From an uncultured Flammeovirgaceae bacterium (lineage in GTDB: Bacteria; Bacteroidota; Bacteroidia; Cytophagales; Cyclobacteriaceae): a DNA stretch of 64,000 nt. The stretch spans positions 62,001 through 126,000 of the forward strand of contig CAKZYA010000034.1 in the NCBI GenBank assembly GCA_937883755.1, written 5' to 3'. Position numbers and translations under genes: made by a program. The notes under the pieces are model-generated. The model was not told where the DNA came from. It was given only the letters and a program-made list of their open reading frames with translations, and made no database searches. This document shows positions 1 through 9,469 of the stretch, in pieces (within the stretch, counting starts at the first letter, position 1; each line of letters opens with the position of its first letter).

Positions 1-41
1 CGGCAAATGTTCTAAATTTGCAGTCCTTTAATAAAACACGT

Positions 42-422
42 ATGGAATTTAAGAAAAATTACGAGACAGTATTCATTTTGACTCCCGTTTTGTCTGATGA
101 TCAGATGAAGGATACTGCGGCTAAGTTTTCTACTTTCTTGAAAGAACATGGCGCTGACGTCATTAATGAAGAAAGCTGGGGGCTAAAAAAGCTGGCTTAT
201 CCTATCAACCACAAAACCACTGGGTTTTACCATCTTGCTGAGTTTGTGGCGGAACCATCACTAATTGATACGCTGGAAACTGAGTATCGCCGCGACGAAC
301 GGGTAATGCGCTTCTTAACCGTTGCGCTTGATAAGCACGCTGTTGATTACAACGAGCGTCGCCGTCGGGGAGATTTTAGAAAGGATAAAAAGAAAAAAGC
401 TAAGGAGGAAGCTAAAGCATGA
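42..422 (+). CDS. rpsF: 30S ribosomal protein bS6
   Basis: This gene encodes the small-subunit ribosomal protein bS6 (126 aa), which binds 16S rRNA as a dimer with bS18 in the platform of the 30S subunit. The N-terminus [19 protein letters not shown] and the internal segment GLKKLAYPI are typical of the family, and the tail is rich in Lys and Glu, as is common. I place the start at the ATG at 42; the frame is open upstream to a TTG at 18, but the protein family begins near MEFKKNYE. The stop overlaps the rpsR start by 4 bp (ATGA), so the two are translationally coupled. The order rpsF-rpsR-rplI is the usual one. Confidence 0.97.
   Translation: MEFKKNYETVFILTPVLSDDQMKDTAAKFSTFLKEHGADVINEESWGLKKLAYPINHKTTGFYHLAEFVAEPSLIDTLETEYRRDERVMRFLTVALDKHAVDYNERRRRGDFRKDKKKKAKEEAKA
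402..408 (+). promoter_or_regulatory. Shine-Dalgarno-like site before rpsR
   Basis: AAGGAGG is a perfect anti-Shine-Dalgarno complement, 10 nt before the rpsR ATG. It lies within the last codons of rpsF. Whether it works as a ribosome binding site in this phylum is uncertain. Confidence 0.45.
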
Positions 423-676
423 GCCTACAGAACGAACCCATCAACAGCGACCGTAAAGAACGTCGCGAGAAGTACTGCCGCTTTAAGAAAGCTGGTATCA
501 ACTACATCGATTACAAAGATCCTGACTTCTTACTGAAGTTTGTGAACGATCAGGGTAAAATCTTGCCCCGTCGGATTACCGGAACCAGCCAGAAGTTTCA
601 GCGCAAAGTTACCCAAGCGGTGAAGCGCGCTCGTCATCTGGCATTACTACCTTACGTAGCAGATTCATTAAAATAA
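419..676 (+). CDS. rpsR: 30S ribosomal protein bS18
   Basis: This gene encodes bS18 (85 aa), the partner of bS6 on the 30S platform. The motifs [23 protein letters not shown] and [12 protein letters not shown] are family hallmarks. The start ATG sits inside the rpsF stop (ATGA). An AAGGAGG sequence at 402-408 lies 10 nt upstream of the start, which is unusual because genes of this phylum seldom carry Shine-Dalgarno sites. It also encodes Lys-Glu-Glu within the bS6 tail, so it may be incidental. Confidence 0.97.
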   Translation: MSLQNEPINSDRKERREKYCRFKKAGINYIDYKDPDFLLKFVNDQGKILPRRITGTSQKFQRKVTQAVKRARHLALLPYVADSLK

Positions 677-794
677 TTTAACGGAGAAAGGACCGGATCG
701 CCGGGCGAAACGGAATACGGAAAACGGAGTGCTAAACTCTACTTTCCCTTTTCCGCACTGCGGTGGCTCTATTCTCCCCTTTCCTTTAGAAACT

Positions 795-1238
795 ATGGAA
801 ATTATACTTCGAGAAGATATTAAGGGATTAGGTTACAAGGACGATATTGTTACTGTGAAAGGTGGCTACGGTCGTAATTACTTAATTCCGCAAGGGCTAG
901 CGATTATTGCGAGTCCTTCTAATAAGAAAATGATAGAAGAGAATATTCGGCAGGCATCCCACAAAGCAGAAAAAGTGAAGAAAGATGCTGAAGATTTGGC
1001 TGCTAAACTGGAGGGCGTAACATTAGAGCTTCCCGCTAAAGCCGGCGAAAGCGGAAAAATATTTGGAGCTGTTACTGTACTTCAGATTGCTGATGTACTC
1101 AAAGAAAAAGGCTTTGAAATTGACCGTCGTCGTATTTCGCTTAATCAAGATATAAAAACATTAGGAGAATACTCGGCTGAGGTTGATTTGCATAAGGAAG
1201 TAAAGCAAAACATCTCAATACAGGTAGTAGAAGCCTAA
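795..1238 (+). CDS. rplI: 50S ribosomal protein bL9
   Basis: This gene encodes bL9 (147 aa), a large-subunit protein with an N-terminal rRNA-binding domain, a long connecting helix and a C-terminal domain. The N-terminal signature MEIILREDIKGLGYK and the motif GYGRNYLIPQGLA are diagnostic. I set the start at the ATG at 795 because family members begin at this Met; the frame is open to a GTG at 729, but the extra 22 residues look like untranslated leader. A 118-bp spacer separates it from rpsR, and a hairpin terminator at 1261-1288 ends the operon. Confidence 0.97.
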   Translation: MEIILREDIKGLGYKDDIVTVKGGYGRNYLIPQGLAIIASPSNKKMIEENIRQASHKAEKVKKDAEDLAAKLEGVTLELPAKAGESGKIFGAVTVLQIADVLKEKGFEIDRRRISLNQDIKTLGEYSAEVDLHKEVKQNISIQVVEA

Positions 1239-1260
1239 TCTCTTCGATCTTTTAGCATAA

Positions 1261-1288
1261 AAAGCCCTAATCATTTTAGGGCTTTTTT
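1261..1288 (+). terminator. Rho-independent terminator of rpsF-rpsR-rplI
   Basis: The 10-bp arms AAAGCCCTAA (1261-1270) and TTAGGGCTTT (1276-1285) form a hairpin with a 5-nt loop, followed by a run of T. It starts 22 bp after the rplI stop codon. Confidence 0.9.
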
Positions 1289-1317
1289 CGTTAGTAGAGG
1301 GCAAGATTAGATTTTTT

Positions 1318-2292
1318 ATGTTCCGCACCCCGGTTGAAGTTGTTCCCCTTTCGCATCGTATCTCATTACATCAGCCTCTGTTATTGATAGGCTCTTGTTT
1401 CGCCCAATCAATGGGAGTGCGGTTAGATAAGAACAAATTCAATGCTTGTGTAAATCCGTTCGGAACAGTATACAATCCTGCTTCAGTATTTCAGCTACTG
1501 TCAGCTACTGTAAATCAATCCTTGCCCGAGGCAGCTACTTATCTAGTCAACAAAGAAGGTTATTTCAATTTCCAATTTCACTCTGATTTCAGTAGTGAGT
1601 CGAGAGAAGAATTAGAAGTTCGGATTGAAAAAGTGTTAGCAGACATTCGGGAATATTTAAGGAATAGCCGCTGGCTCATTATTACCTTAGGTTCCGCTTT
1701 TGGCTACGAGCTGCGGGAAAACGGACAGTTGGTGAGTAACTGCCATAAAATGCCAGCCCAGCTCTTCCGGCGAAAACTTCTTTCCATTGAAGAGATTACC
1801 ACTCAGTTTGATCAACTTTATCGGATTTTGCAAGCGTGGAACCCCCAGCTCAAGTATATTTTTACCGTGAGCCCAGTGCGCCATCTTCGCGATACACTAG
1901 TGCAAAACTCCGTAAGTAAATCGGTACTTCGGGTAGCTACGCACACTATTCAGGAAAGCTACCCAGATGATGTTTACTATTTTCCTAGCTATGAATTGTT
2001 GATAGACGAGTTGCGGGATTACCGTTTTTATCAAGCCGATATGCTGCATCCTTCGGAGGTAGCGGAGGATTACATCTGGCAGAAGTTCGTAGAAAACTGC
2101 TTGGACACTGAGACCCAGCACTTTTTAAATACCTGGAAACCAATTTATCGAGCCATCCATCATCGAGCTTTTCGGCCATCATCGGAAGCTCACCAACAAT
2201 TTTTACGCAAAACGATTGAGCAGCTTAAGCAGTTAAACCAGCAAGTAGATGTAACTGCCGAAATTCAAGAACTTGAACAACAACTTTTATGA
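1318..2292 (+). CDS. GSCFA domain protein
   Basis: This 324-residue protein belongs to the GSCFA family, named after the motif present here at residues 25-29 in [13 protein letters not shown]. The following block [17 protein letters not shown] is also conserved in the family. GSCFA proteins resemble SGNH/GDSL-type hydrolases, with GSCFA occupying the position of the nucleophile block; the true substrate is not known. There is no signal peptide, so it is probably cytoplasmic. Its last 4 bp overlap the start of the DUF255 gene (ATGA), indicating co-translation. It follows the ribosomal operon terminator, so it needs its own promoter. Confidence 0.88.
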   Translation: MFRTPVEVVPLSHRISLHQPLLLIGSCFAQSMGVRLDKNKFNACVNPFGTVYNPASVFQLLSATVNQSLPEAATYLVNKEGYFNFQFHSDFSSESREELEVRIEKVLADIREYLRNSRWLIITLGSAFGYELRENGQLVSNCHKMPAQLFRRKLLSIEEITTQFDQLYRILQAWNPQLKYIFTVSPVRHLRDTLVQNSVSKSVLRVATHTIQESYPDDVYYFPSYELLIDELRDYRFYQADMLHPSEVAEDYIWQKFVENCLDTETQHFLNTWKPIYRAIHHRAFRPSSEAHQQFLRKTIEQLKQLNQQVDVTAEIQELEQQLL

Positions 2293-4355
2293 CCACAGAA
2301 TCTTCACAACCTTCGAACCACCTTATTGACGAAACTAGTCCCTACCTGCTTCAGCACGCCTACAATCCGGTTGATTGGTATCCGTGGTCGGAGGAATCAT
2401 TGCAAAAAGCGAAAGATGAGGATAAACCAATTATTGTGAGTATTGGCTACTCGGCCTGCCACTGGTGCCACGTAATGGAGCGAGAGTGTTTTGAAGACAC
2501 TGAAGTAGCCGAACTGATGAATAAACACTTTATCAATATTAAAGTAGACCGGGAAGAGCGACCTGATGTGGATCAGATTTATATGGAAGCAGTGCAGACA
2601 ATGGGTTTACAAGGTGGCTGGCCGCTGAACGTTTTTCTAACCCCTGACCAAAAACCATTTTACGGTGGAACGTATTTTCCCAAACAGAACTGGATGCAAA
2701 TTCTCCAGAATGTGGCATTGGCCTACGAAAAGCAGCGAGAGCAAGTTGTAGAAGCAGCTGATAAGTTTGCTGAAGGCTTACAGACCAGTGAGGTCTTGCG
2801 ATACAAGATAGCAGCAGCTCAGTCAGAATTATATCCCACTTCGGTTCAGCGTGAGTTGCGGGAGGTTTTTCAGACCTTTTCGGAGCGTTTTGATGCCGAG
2901 CGAGGTGGTTTGAATAAAGCTCCTAAGTTTCCTATGCCTAGTCAGTGGCTGTTTTTATTACGTTATCATTTTCTTACTGAAAATACAGACGCCCTGAATC
3001 ACGTGCTACTTACGTTGGATAAGATGGCCGAAGGGGGTATTTACGACCAAGTTGGCGGAGGCTTTGCTCGTTATTCGGTTGATGCTGAGTGGTTTGCCCC
3101 TCACTTTGAAAAGATGTTATATGACAATGGTCAGCTATTAAGTTTGTACGCCGAAGCGTTTAGCCTGACGAAAAGTGATTTGTATCGGCAGGTACTAACC
3201 GATACAGTAACTTTTGTACAACGTGAACTTACTAGCTCCAAAGGTGGATTTTACAGTGCTTTAGATGCCGACAGTGAAGGAGAAGAAGGAAAGTACTACG
3301 TGTGGAAGTATGACGAACTTCAGCAAGTGCTAGGTGATACTACTGACATGCTGACCGATTACTTTAGTGCTACTCCCAAGGGAAATTGGGAAAACGGAAA
3401 TAATATTCTGCACCTGAGTTTATCTGAGAGCGAATTCGCTAGAAAGTACGAGCTAAGTTTGCCCGATTTTGGTGAAATCGTTACTAAGGCAAAGCAGGAC
3501 TTGTTAGAACGACGTTCGCAACGGGAGCGCCCTGGACTGGACGATAAAATTATTGCTGGATGGAACGGTCTAATGCTTCGTGGGTTGGTGGATGCTTACA
3601 CTGCACTAGGCGACGAATCTATTCTGAAATTAGCTCAGCAAAATGCCCAGTTTCTGCAAAGCAATCTGATTCAATTAGTAGGTGAGGTGGCCAGTATCTC
3701 CCATACCTACGCGAAAGATGAACGGAATATTGAGGGGTTCTTAGATGATTACGCCTTCGTAGCCGATGGGCTGATTGCACTATACCAAGTTACCTTTGAA
3801 GAGCAGTGGCTGTATTTAGCAGATCAATTGGTACAGTACGCGATGCGTCATTTTTACCACCAGAAAGAGCAGTTTTTCTTTTATACTTCGGCTTCCTCTG
3901 AACTGATTGCTCGTAAGAAAGAACTGTTCGATAATGTAATTCCCGCCTCTAATTCAGCTATGGCTCGCAATCTACATAAATTGAGTGTTTTACTTGAGAA
4001 AGCTGATTATGCAGAACTAGCACAAGGTATGCTGAGTCGGATGCTTCCGCTGGTTAAGCAATATCCATCTGATACTACTAACTGGGCGGTACTTGCTACC
4101 GAAATGTCTCTGCCCATGGCTGAGGTTGCGATTGTAGGGGCGGACTATCGGGAAGTAGCTCTAGAACTAGTACAGCACTATCATCCAAACAAGGTAGTGA
4201 TGGGTACAAAAAAGCAGAGTGATCTCCCTCTGCTCAAGGAGCGGCATACCGAAGATGGTCAAACGACACTTTATGTATGTTATAACAAAACCTGCCAACT
4301 CCCAGTACACGAAGTATCCGAAGCACTAGAGCAACTGCAGCGGAATTTGCCCTAG
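2289..4355 (+). CDS. Thioredoxin domain-containing protein (DUF255, YyaL/SPATA20 type)
   Basis: The 688-residue product has the N-terminal thioredoxin-like DUF255 domain followed by an (alpha/alpha)6-barrel resembling N-acylglucosamine epimerases and cellulases. The segment [20 protein letters not shown] and the CHWC pair (Cys57, Cys60) are hallmarks of the YyaL/SPATA20 family. Its length matches full family members. The exact reaction is unknown. It starts inside the stop of the GSCFA gene and converges on the permease cluster, with only 36 bp between the two stop codons. Confidence 0.9.
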   Translation: MTTESSQPSNHLIDETSPYLLQHAYNPVDWYPWSEESLQKAKDEDKPIIVSIGYSACHWCHVMERECFEDTEVAELMNKHFINIKVDREERPDVDQIYMEAVQTMGLQGGWPLNVFLTPDQKPFYGGTYFPKQNWMQILQNVALAYEKQREQVVEAADKFAEGLQTSEVLRYKIAAAQSELYPTSVQRELREVFQTFSERFDAERGGLNKAPKFPMPSQWLFLLRYHFLTENTDALNHVLLTLDKMAEGGIYDQVGGGFARYSVDAEWFAPHFEKMLYDNGQLLSLYAEAFSLTKSDLYRQVLTDTVTFVQRELTSSKGGFYSALDADSEGEEGKYYVWKYDELQQVLGDTTDMLTDYFSATPKGNWENGNNILHLSLSESEFARKYELSLPDFGEIVTKAKQDLLERRSQRERPGLDDKIIAGWNGLMLRGLVDAYTALGDESILKLAQQNAQFLQSNLIQLVGEVASISHTYAKDERNIEGFLDDYAFVADGLIALYQVTFEEQWLYLADQLVQYAMRHFYHQKEQFFFYTSASSELIARKKELFDNVIPASNSAMARNLHKLSVLLEKADYAELAQGMLSRMLPLVKQYPSDTTNWAVLATEMSLPMAEVAIVGADYREVALELVQHYHPNKVVMGTKKQSDLPLLKERHTEDGQTTLYVCYNKTCQLPVHEVSEALEQLQRNLP

Positions 4356-4391
4356 TGAATAAATTCGTAGCTATCTATCTTCATTTAGTAA

Positions 4392-6839
4392 TTACTCATA
4401 CCGCAATGAATCGATGGGATTGGCTAAAGACGCTTTAACGGTTTGAAAGCTGATGGTCAGCACAGCGACTAACAATATAATTCCAACGGGCGATAGCAGA
4501 AGCCATGCGCTGATTTCAATACGGTAAGCATAGTTTGCTAGCCAGTGCTGAGTAATCCAGTAGGCGATGGGTAGGGCTAAAACACTTGCAATCAATACCA
4601 TTCTTACAAATCCCCAAGAGAGCAGAGCTACGATGCTCTCTACGGAGGCACCCAACACTTTTCGGATACCCACTTCTTTAGTACGCTGCTGAGCCGAGAA
4701 AGTAGCAATGCTGAACAATCCTAGGCAAGCAATAAATACAATGAGCAATGATAGAATATTGAAGAATAACGAGTACTGCTGATCGGCCTGATACAGTTGG
4801 TCAAATGCTTCGTCCAGAAAATAGTAAGTAAACGGGTTATCAGGAAAATGCTTTTCTAAGGATGTCGATAGGTGGTCAATAGCTTCCTTTGTCTTATGAG
4901 CAGCGATCTTCACCGAAAAGTACTCATGATGAGCGGGGCGGTTAGCAAAAACCAAAGAAACAATAGGGTCTCGTAAAGATTTCTGATGGTAGTCATTGAC
5001 GATAGCCTGTATTCTATGTTTTTTATCATGGTGAATCACGTACTGTCCAATGGCTGCTTCTAAATCAGTAAAGCCCAAAGCACGCATGGCAGACTCGTTT
5101 AATATATATGGGTCTTCATTCGGTTTACGTTCGGATAAGAAATTCTCACCGGCTAAAATCTCTAAACCAAAAGTCTCGATATAGCCCGAGTCAATTCCAA
5201 TAAAGCTCATATCAATTGCACGGTGAATGTTCTGCCCTTCAGCATTTATCTTGTAGATACTATACTCTACCGGAATACCAGGTACGTGGGTAGAGGCTGT
5301 TACCTGAAGAATATCACTAGACTGAAGTAAATCATTCTTAAATGTTTTTACACGCTGAGCGTAAGCATCAGAACCTCGTTCTACTTGCACCGTAGGCGTT
5401 GAAAAAACTAAGAGTTGATCATCAAAGCCTAAAAACTGATCCTGCATAAACTGGTATTGCCGATGCAATACGAATGTAAATATGATAGCAAGTAGGGCAA
5501 TGAATAACTGAAAGCCAACCAGTACTCTTTGCAGACGGTGAACCCCCTTTTTGCCAGTATATTTCCCCTGGATAGCCTTCACTGGCTCAAAACTCGCTAT
5601 AAAGTATGTAGGATAACTACTGATCAGAATAAGTGCCACACTAATGCCTAGCAGAGAGAATAGCATTGTATGCGAATCAAACAGCTGATTAGTGAAACCA
5701 AGCCAGGCTTGCAACTGAGGCAGTAATAACTGAATGGCCGTAAAAGTGAGCAATAGTGAGATTAACAAAATTAGACTCGTTTCCACTAACGCCTGCACGA
5801 TCAATTGATACTTTCCGGCCCCTACATATTTCCGAATACCTACCTCTCGCATCCGTTTTAGCGATTGGGCGGTGTGCATATTCACGTAGTTGAGGCTAGC
5901 AACGATAACCAAAGCCAACGCTATAACAATCAGAAATACCACCTGTTGGTAACTGCTGTTCACTTCTGCTTCCTGTTGCAGGTGCGAGTGTAAGTGAATA
6001 TCGGGAAGTGGCTGGAGAATAATTTTGCTTTTTGCTTCCGTTCCCTCACCAATCGCCTCGCTATTGGCTTGTAGTATAGATTGTAGCTGAATACTAAGCT
6101 GATTTTGAGGGATATCCGGTTGGCTGAGAATGTAAATAAACGTATCATACCACTCCCAACTCTCTTCGAAATTGTCTTCAGGATACATATCTTCAAAGGA
6201 GCTAGTGCTTAGCAGAATATCAAACGAAAGGTGCGTATTGGCCGGAAGGTCTTTAATAATACCAGTAATGGTATGGTCTATATCGTAAGAGAAAAAACTC
6301 ACCTGTAAACGCTGCCCAACAATGTCTTCTACTTTTGTGTCTTTCCCAAAGTATTTAGCTGCTATTGACTCAGTGAGTATTAAAGAATAGGGCGCAATTA
6401 ATGCTTGCGATGGGTTGCCAGCTAACCAATTGTACTTAAAAATATTTAGAAAATGCTGGTCGGCATACAGCAGATGGTCTTCCTGAAATTGCACAGTCTT
6501 ACTACCTTGCTCACGGGTAAATATACTGACGCCAATTGAGCGGTGCGACATAGAAGCAACTTCTACTTCGGGTACATACTCTCCGATTGCTTTTGGCAAT
6601 GCATTGAAATTAGTAGCCAACGCAATACTCTCACCATCGGGCTGATACTTATCCAAAGCTACTCGGTAAGTCCGATATGCGTTTGGATGAAAAGAGTCGT
6701 AGCTAAGCTCAAAGCCAACGTAATGCATAATGAGTAAATACGCAGTCAGCCCAATCGCTAATCCTAGAATATTAATCAGGCTAAAAAGCTTATTCTTTAG
6801 TAGGTTGCGATATGCTATTTTTAAGTAGTTACTGAGCAT
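4392..6839 (-). CDS. ABC transporter permease, FtsX/MacB type (array member 5)
   Basis: This 815-residue protein has the duplicated architecture of Bacteroidota MacB-like permeases. It has an N-terminal membrane helix (about residues 18-40), a periplasmic MacB_PCD domain, an FtsX core of four helices (about 295-450), a second periplasmic domain and a C-terminal FtsX core (about 690-810). The FtsX signature occurs twice, as REVGIRKYVGAG and KEVGIRKVLGAS. It begins MLSNYLKIAYRNLLKNKLFS and ends SLANPIDSLRYE, like its four neighbours. It is the last gene of the minus-strand array and lies 104 bp from the preceding member. No ATPase is adjacent; such permeases normally need a LolD/MacB-type ATPase. 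The substrate is unknown. Confidence 0.92.
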   Translation of the reverse strand: MLSNYLKIAYRNLLKNKLFSLINILGLAIGLTAYLLIMHYVGFELSYDSFHPNAYRTYRVALDKYQPDGESIALATNFNALPKAIGEYVPEVEVASMSHRSIGVSIFTREQGSKTVQFQEDHLLYADQHFLNIFKYNWLAGNPSQALIAPYSLILTESIAAKYFGKDTKVEDIVGQRLQVSFFSYDIDHTITGIIKDLPANTHLSFDILLSTSSFEDMYPEDNFEESWEWYDTFIYILSQPDIPQNQLSIQLQSILQANSEAIGEGTEAKSKIILQPLPDIHLHSHLQQEAEVNSSYQQVVFLIVIALALVIVASLNYVNMHTAQSLKRMREVGIRKYVGAGKYQLIVQALVETSLILLISLLLTFTAIQLLLPQLQAWLGFTNQLFDSHTMLFSLLGISVALILISSYPTYFIASFEPVKAIQGKYTGKKGVHRLQRVLVGFQLFIALLAIIFTFVLHRQYQFMQDQFLGFDDQLLVFSTPTVQVERGSDAYAQRVKTFKNDLLQSSDILQVTASTHVPGIPVEYSIYKINAEGQNIHRAIDMSFIGIDSGYIETFGLEILAGENFLSERKPNEDPYILNESAMRALGFTDLEAAIGQYVIHHDKKHRIQAIVNDYHQKSLRDPIVSLVFANRPAHHEYFSVKIAAHKTKEAIDHLSTSLEKHFPDNPFTYYFLDEAFDQLYQADQQYSLFFNILSLLIVFIACLGLFSIATFSAQQRTKEVGIRKVLGASVESIVALLSWGFVRMVLIASVLALPIAYWITQHWLANYAYRIEISAWLLLSPVGIILLVAVLTISFQTVKASLANPIDSLRYE

Positions 6840-6943
6840 AGTTTATTCAATTAGCAAAGAGTTATTAACAGGGATAAATAGTTATCGGTAGGCAGACTGT
6901 CTCATGCATTAATTCGGACATCAATTATTATCCATTATTTGGG

Positions 6944-9385
6944 TCATTCATACCGCAATGAATGGATAGGATTGGCTAAAGACGCTTTAACGGTTTGGAA
7001 GCCCACGGTAATGATTGCGAGAAGAAATACTGTGGTCAACGGTAGTAGAAACAACCACCAGTGCAGACTAATCCGCGTAGCGTAATCAGTTAACCACGCT
7101 TTCAGGGTAAAATAGGCGATGGGTAAGGCCAGTACACTGGCAATGAGCATCAACCGAATGAATTCCCTGGAAAGAAGAGCAGTAATACTTTGTATCGAAG
7201 CACCCAGTACTTTTCGTATCCCAATTTCTTTTGTTTTCTCAACCACGGTATGAAGAGAAAGTCCGAATAGTCCCATACAAGCTATGAGGATCGTGAGTCC
7301 AGAAAAAACTCCAAAAAGTTTACTGAACCGGATATATTCTTGGTATTGGGCATCGAAATAGCTGTCTATAAAATAGTACTCAAAAGTATCGTGAGGAAAG
7401 ACCTGTTTGTAAGTCTTAGCAATTTGCTCAATAGTGTTTTCCAGGTTATTGGCAGCTACTTTTATACTGTAATAAGAATCTAGTTTATAGGTAAAATCAT
7501 CCTGACTGAAAATGAGGGGGCGAGGCTCGTACTGCAGACTGTGATGGTGATAATCTTGAATAACACCATTAATTTTTCGCTCGCGGTTTCTATCATCTTT
7601 AAAGGTCTCTCCTACAGCTTCTGTCAGATCATCGTATCCCAGCATCTGAGCAGCCTGCTCATTAATTACATAACCGTCGTCAGTATTGAACTGACCAGCT
7701 AATAGCCTTAACCTATAAACTTCAGCATAATCGCTATCGGTTTTCAGAACATCAATCGTACTGTGGTTGTAAAGTGCTCCTAATTTTATCGGGTAGATAC
7801 TATTATGTTCACCGGGAGTAGTTCGGGAGAGGGATATAGATTGTACCCCAACATAGGGTAAAAGAGCATCTTTAAAAGGATCTCCTTGAGAGAATTCTGA
7901 CTTCTGCTGATCATGTTCGATCCAGGTTTCAGTACGATTCTCTGGCCCCTTTACTACCATCACGCCTTCTCGATTGAATCCAGGATCGTTAGAGCGCATA
8001 TGGTGCAACTGTTGCATTATGGCGAAAGTGAAAATGATAAGGATGATGGATACCCCAAACTGAAATACCACCATACCCTGACGTAGCCTTTTCCCCCGGG
8101 GCGAATACCATTTTCCTTTTAATAGCTGAAGAAGGTTAGATCGGGAAAGAAGTAGAGCCGGGTACAACCCTGCTACTAGGGTGCTAAACCCGTATAAAAG
8201 CAAGACGGGTACCCAAAACCCTACTTCTGAGTAGTCCAACACCTTACCAGTAAACTGGGTAGAAAATGTTTTTGCTAACTGAAGAATTGTGAGAGCTAAG
8301 GCAAGGGCAACACCATTAGTCAGCAAAGACTCAAAAAGAAATTGCCCCATGAGTTGAAGGCGTTGAGCACCCATTACCTTACGAAGCCCGATCTCATCTC
8401 CCCGACTAGTGGCTTTGGCAATAGTCAGATTTATATAATTAATCAGAGCAATGAGCAAAATGAGTATGGCGACAATAGAGAAGAAGTAGATATATAGAGC
8501 ATTTCCATTTACCTTCAACTCTTCTTCCCGGTGAGAATTTAGATAAATATCAGTCAGAGGTTGCAATTCAAAATCCGCATTTTTCTGGAATTCTTCTGAT
8601 CCATGTTGAGCTACAGACTGGCTAATTTTAGCGTGAAATGTGCTAATGTCGGCAGTGGGCGAAAATTGCAGATAAGTGTAAACACCGTTACCTCCCCAAG
8701 TTTCAGCGTAATCTTTAGCCCAACCGGTAGATAAAGTAGCGAAGGACGCGAGAAAGTCATACTGAAAATGAGCACTGACCGGAGTATCCGCAATAATGCC
8801 CGAGATGACTAACGAGAACCGATCAAATTCATTAATATATTCTAGTGTTTGACCGATAACCTGCTTATCATCCCACTCGTTACCAAATAGCATACGAGCT
8901 GCCCGTTCTGAAAGAATAATCTTGTTGATACCGTTTAGTGCTTCTTGTCGGTCGCCGCTGATTAAAGGAAAGGAGAATATTTCCAGAAAGCTTGGGTCAA
9001 CAAAAAAGCCCCATCGGAAGCTCTGCTTAACGTCTTTATTATCTGGATTTTTCCAACTTAAGGTGCTGGAAGCTGCCTGCCCACTCCAAGGAAGAATAAG
9101 ACGAGTGGCATTTATTACTTCAGGGTAACTATTCTGTAGTAGAGGACCCAACGGCGGTGGAGTCAAAGTAGTTTCTTGTACTTCTCCGGTATGATAATTA
9201 GTGACTATCCGATAAATCTGATCGGCACTCTTATGAAACTGGTCGTAGCTTAATTCAAACTGTACGTATTGCAAGATCAACAAGCAGGCCGCTATCCCAA
9301 TCGCCAATCCTAGAATATTGATCAGACTAAAGATTTTACTTTTGATCAGATTACGGTAGGCAATTTTGAGATAATTCTTAATCAT
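6944..9385 (-). CDS. ABC transporter permease, FtsX/MacB type (array member 4)
   Basis: This 813-residue paralogue of the neighbouring permeases has the same layout: N-terminal helix, MacB_PCD domain, FtsX core, second periplasmic domain and C-terminal FtsX core. The repeated signature appears as DEIGLRKVMGAQ and KEIGIRKVLGAS. Its last 60 bp resemble the end of the downstream gene closely (both encode PIxSLRYE endings). It lies 84 bp from member 3 and 104 bp from member 5, larger gaps than between members 1-3. Transport substrate and partner ATPase cannot be read from the sequence. Confidence 0.92.
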   Translation of the reverse strand: MIKNYLKIAYRNLIKSKIFSLINILGLAIGIAACLLILQYVQFELSYDQFHKSADQIYRIVTNYHTGEVQETTLTPPPLGPLLQNSYPEVINATRLILPWSGQAASSTLSWKNPDNKDVKQSFRWGFFVDPSFLEIFSFPLISGDRQEALNGINKIILSERAARMLFGNEWDDKQVIGQTLEYINEFDRFSLVISGIIADTPVSAHFQYDFLASFATLSTGWAKDYAETWGGNGVYTYLQFSPTADISTFHAKISQSVAQHGSEEFQKNADFELQPLTDIYLNSHREEELKVNGNALYIYFFSIVAILILLIALINYINLTIAKATSRGDEIGLRKVMGAQRLQLMGQFLFESLLTNGVALALALTILQLAKTFSTQFTGKVLDYSEVGFWVPVLLLYGFSTLVAGLYPALLLSRSNLLQLLKGKWYSPRGKRLRQGMVVFQFGVSIILIIFTFAIMQQLHHMRSNDPGFNREGVMVVKGPENRTETWIEHDQQKSEFSQGDPFKDALLPYVGVQSISLSRTTPGEHNSIYPIKLGALYNHSTIDVLKTDSDYAEVYRLRLLAGQFNTDDGYVINEQAAQMLGYDDLTEAVGETFKDDRNRERKINGVIQDYHHHSLQYEPRPLIFSQDDFTYKLDSYYSIKVAANNLENTIEQIAKTYKQVFPHDTFEYYFIDSYFDAQYQEYIRFSKLFGVFSGLTILIACMGLFGLSLHTVVEKTKEIGIRKVLGASIQSITALLSREFIRLMLIASVLALPIAYFTLKAWLTDYATRISLHWWLFLLPLTTVFLLAIITVGFQTVKASLANPIHSLRYE

Positions 9386-9469
9386 GATTTTAAAGGTTTA
9401 AGGGTAAATAGTATAGGGTACGGCAGGGGTCAGTCCCTCTACCCTCCACCTTTTACCATCAACCGTTGT

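Noticed and set aside
1-41. Start of bS6 at the upstream TTG (18)
   Set aside because: The family N-terminus begins at the ATG at 42 and the extra eight residues have no counterpart.
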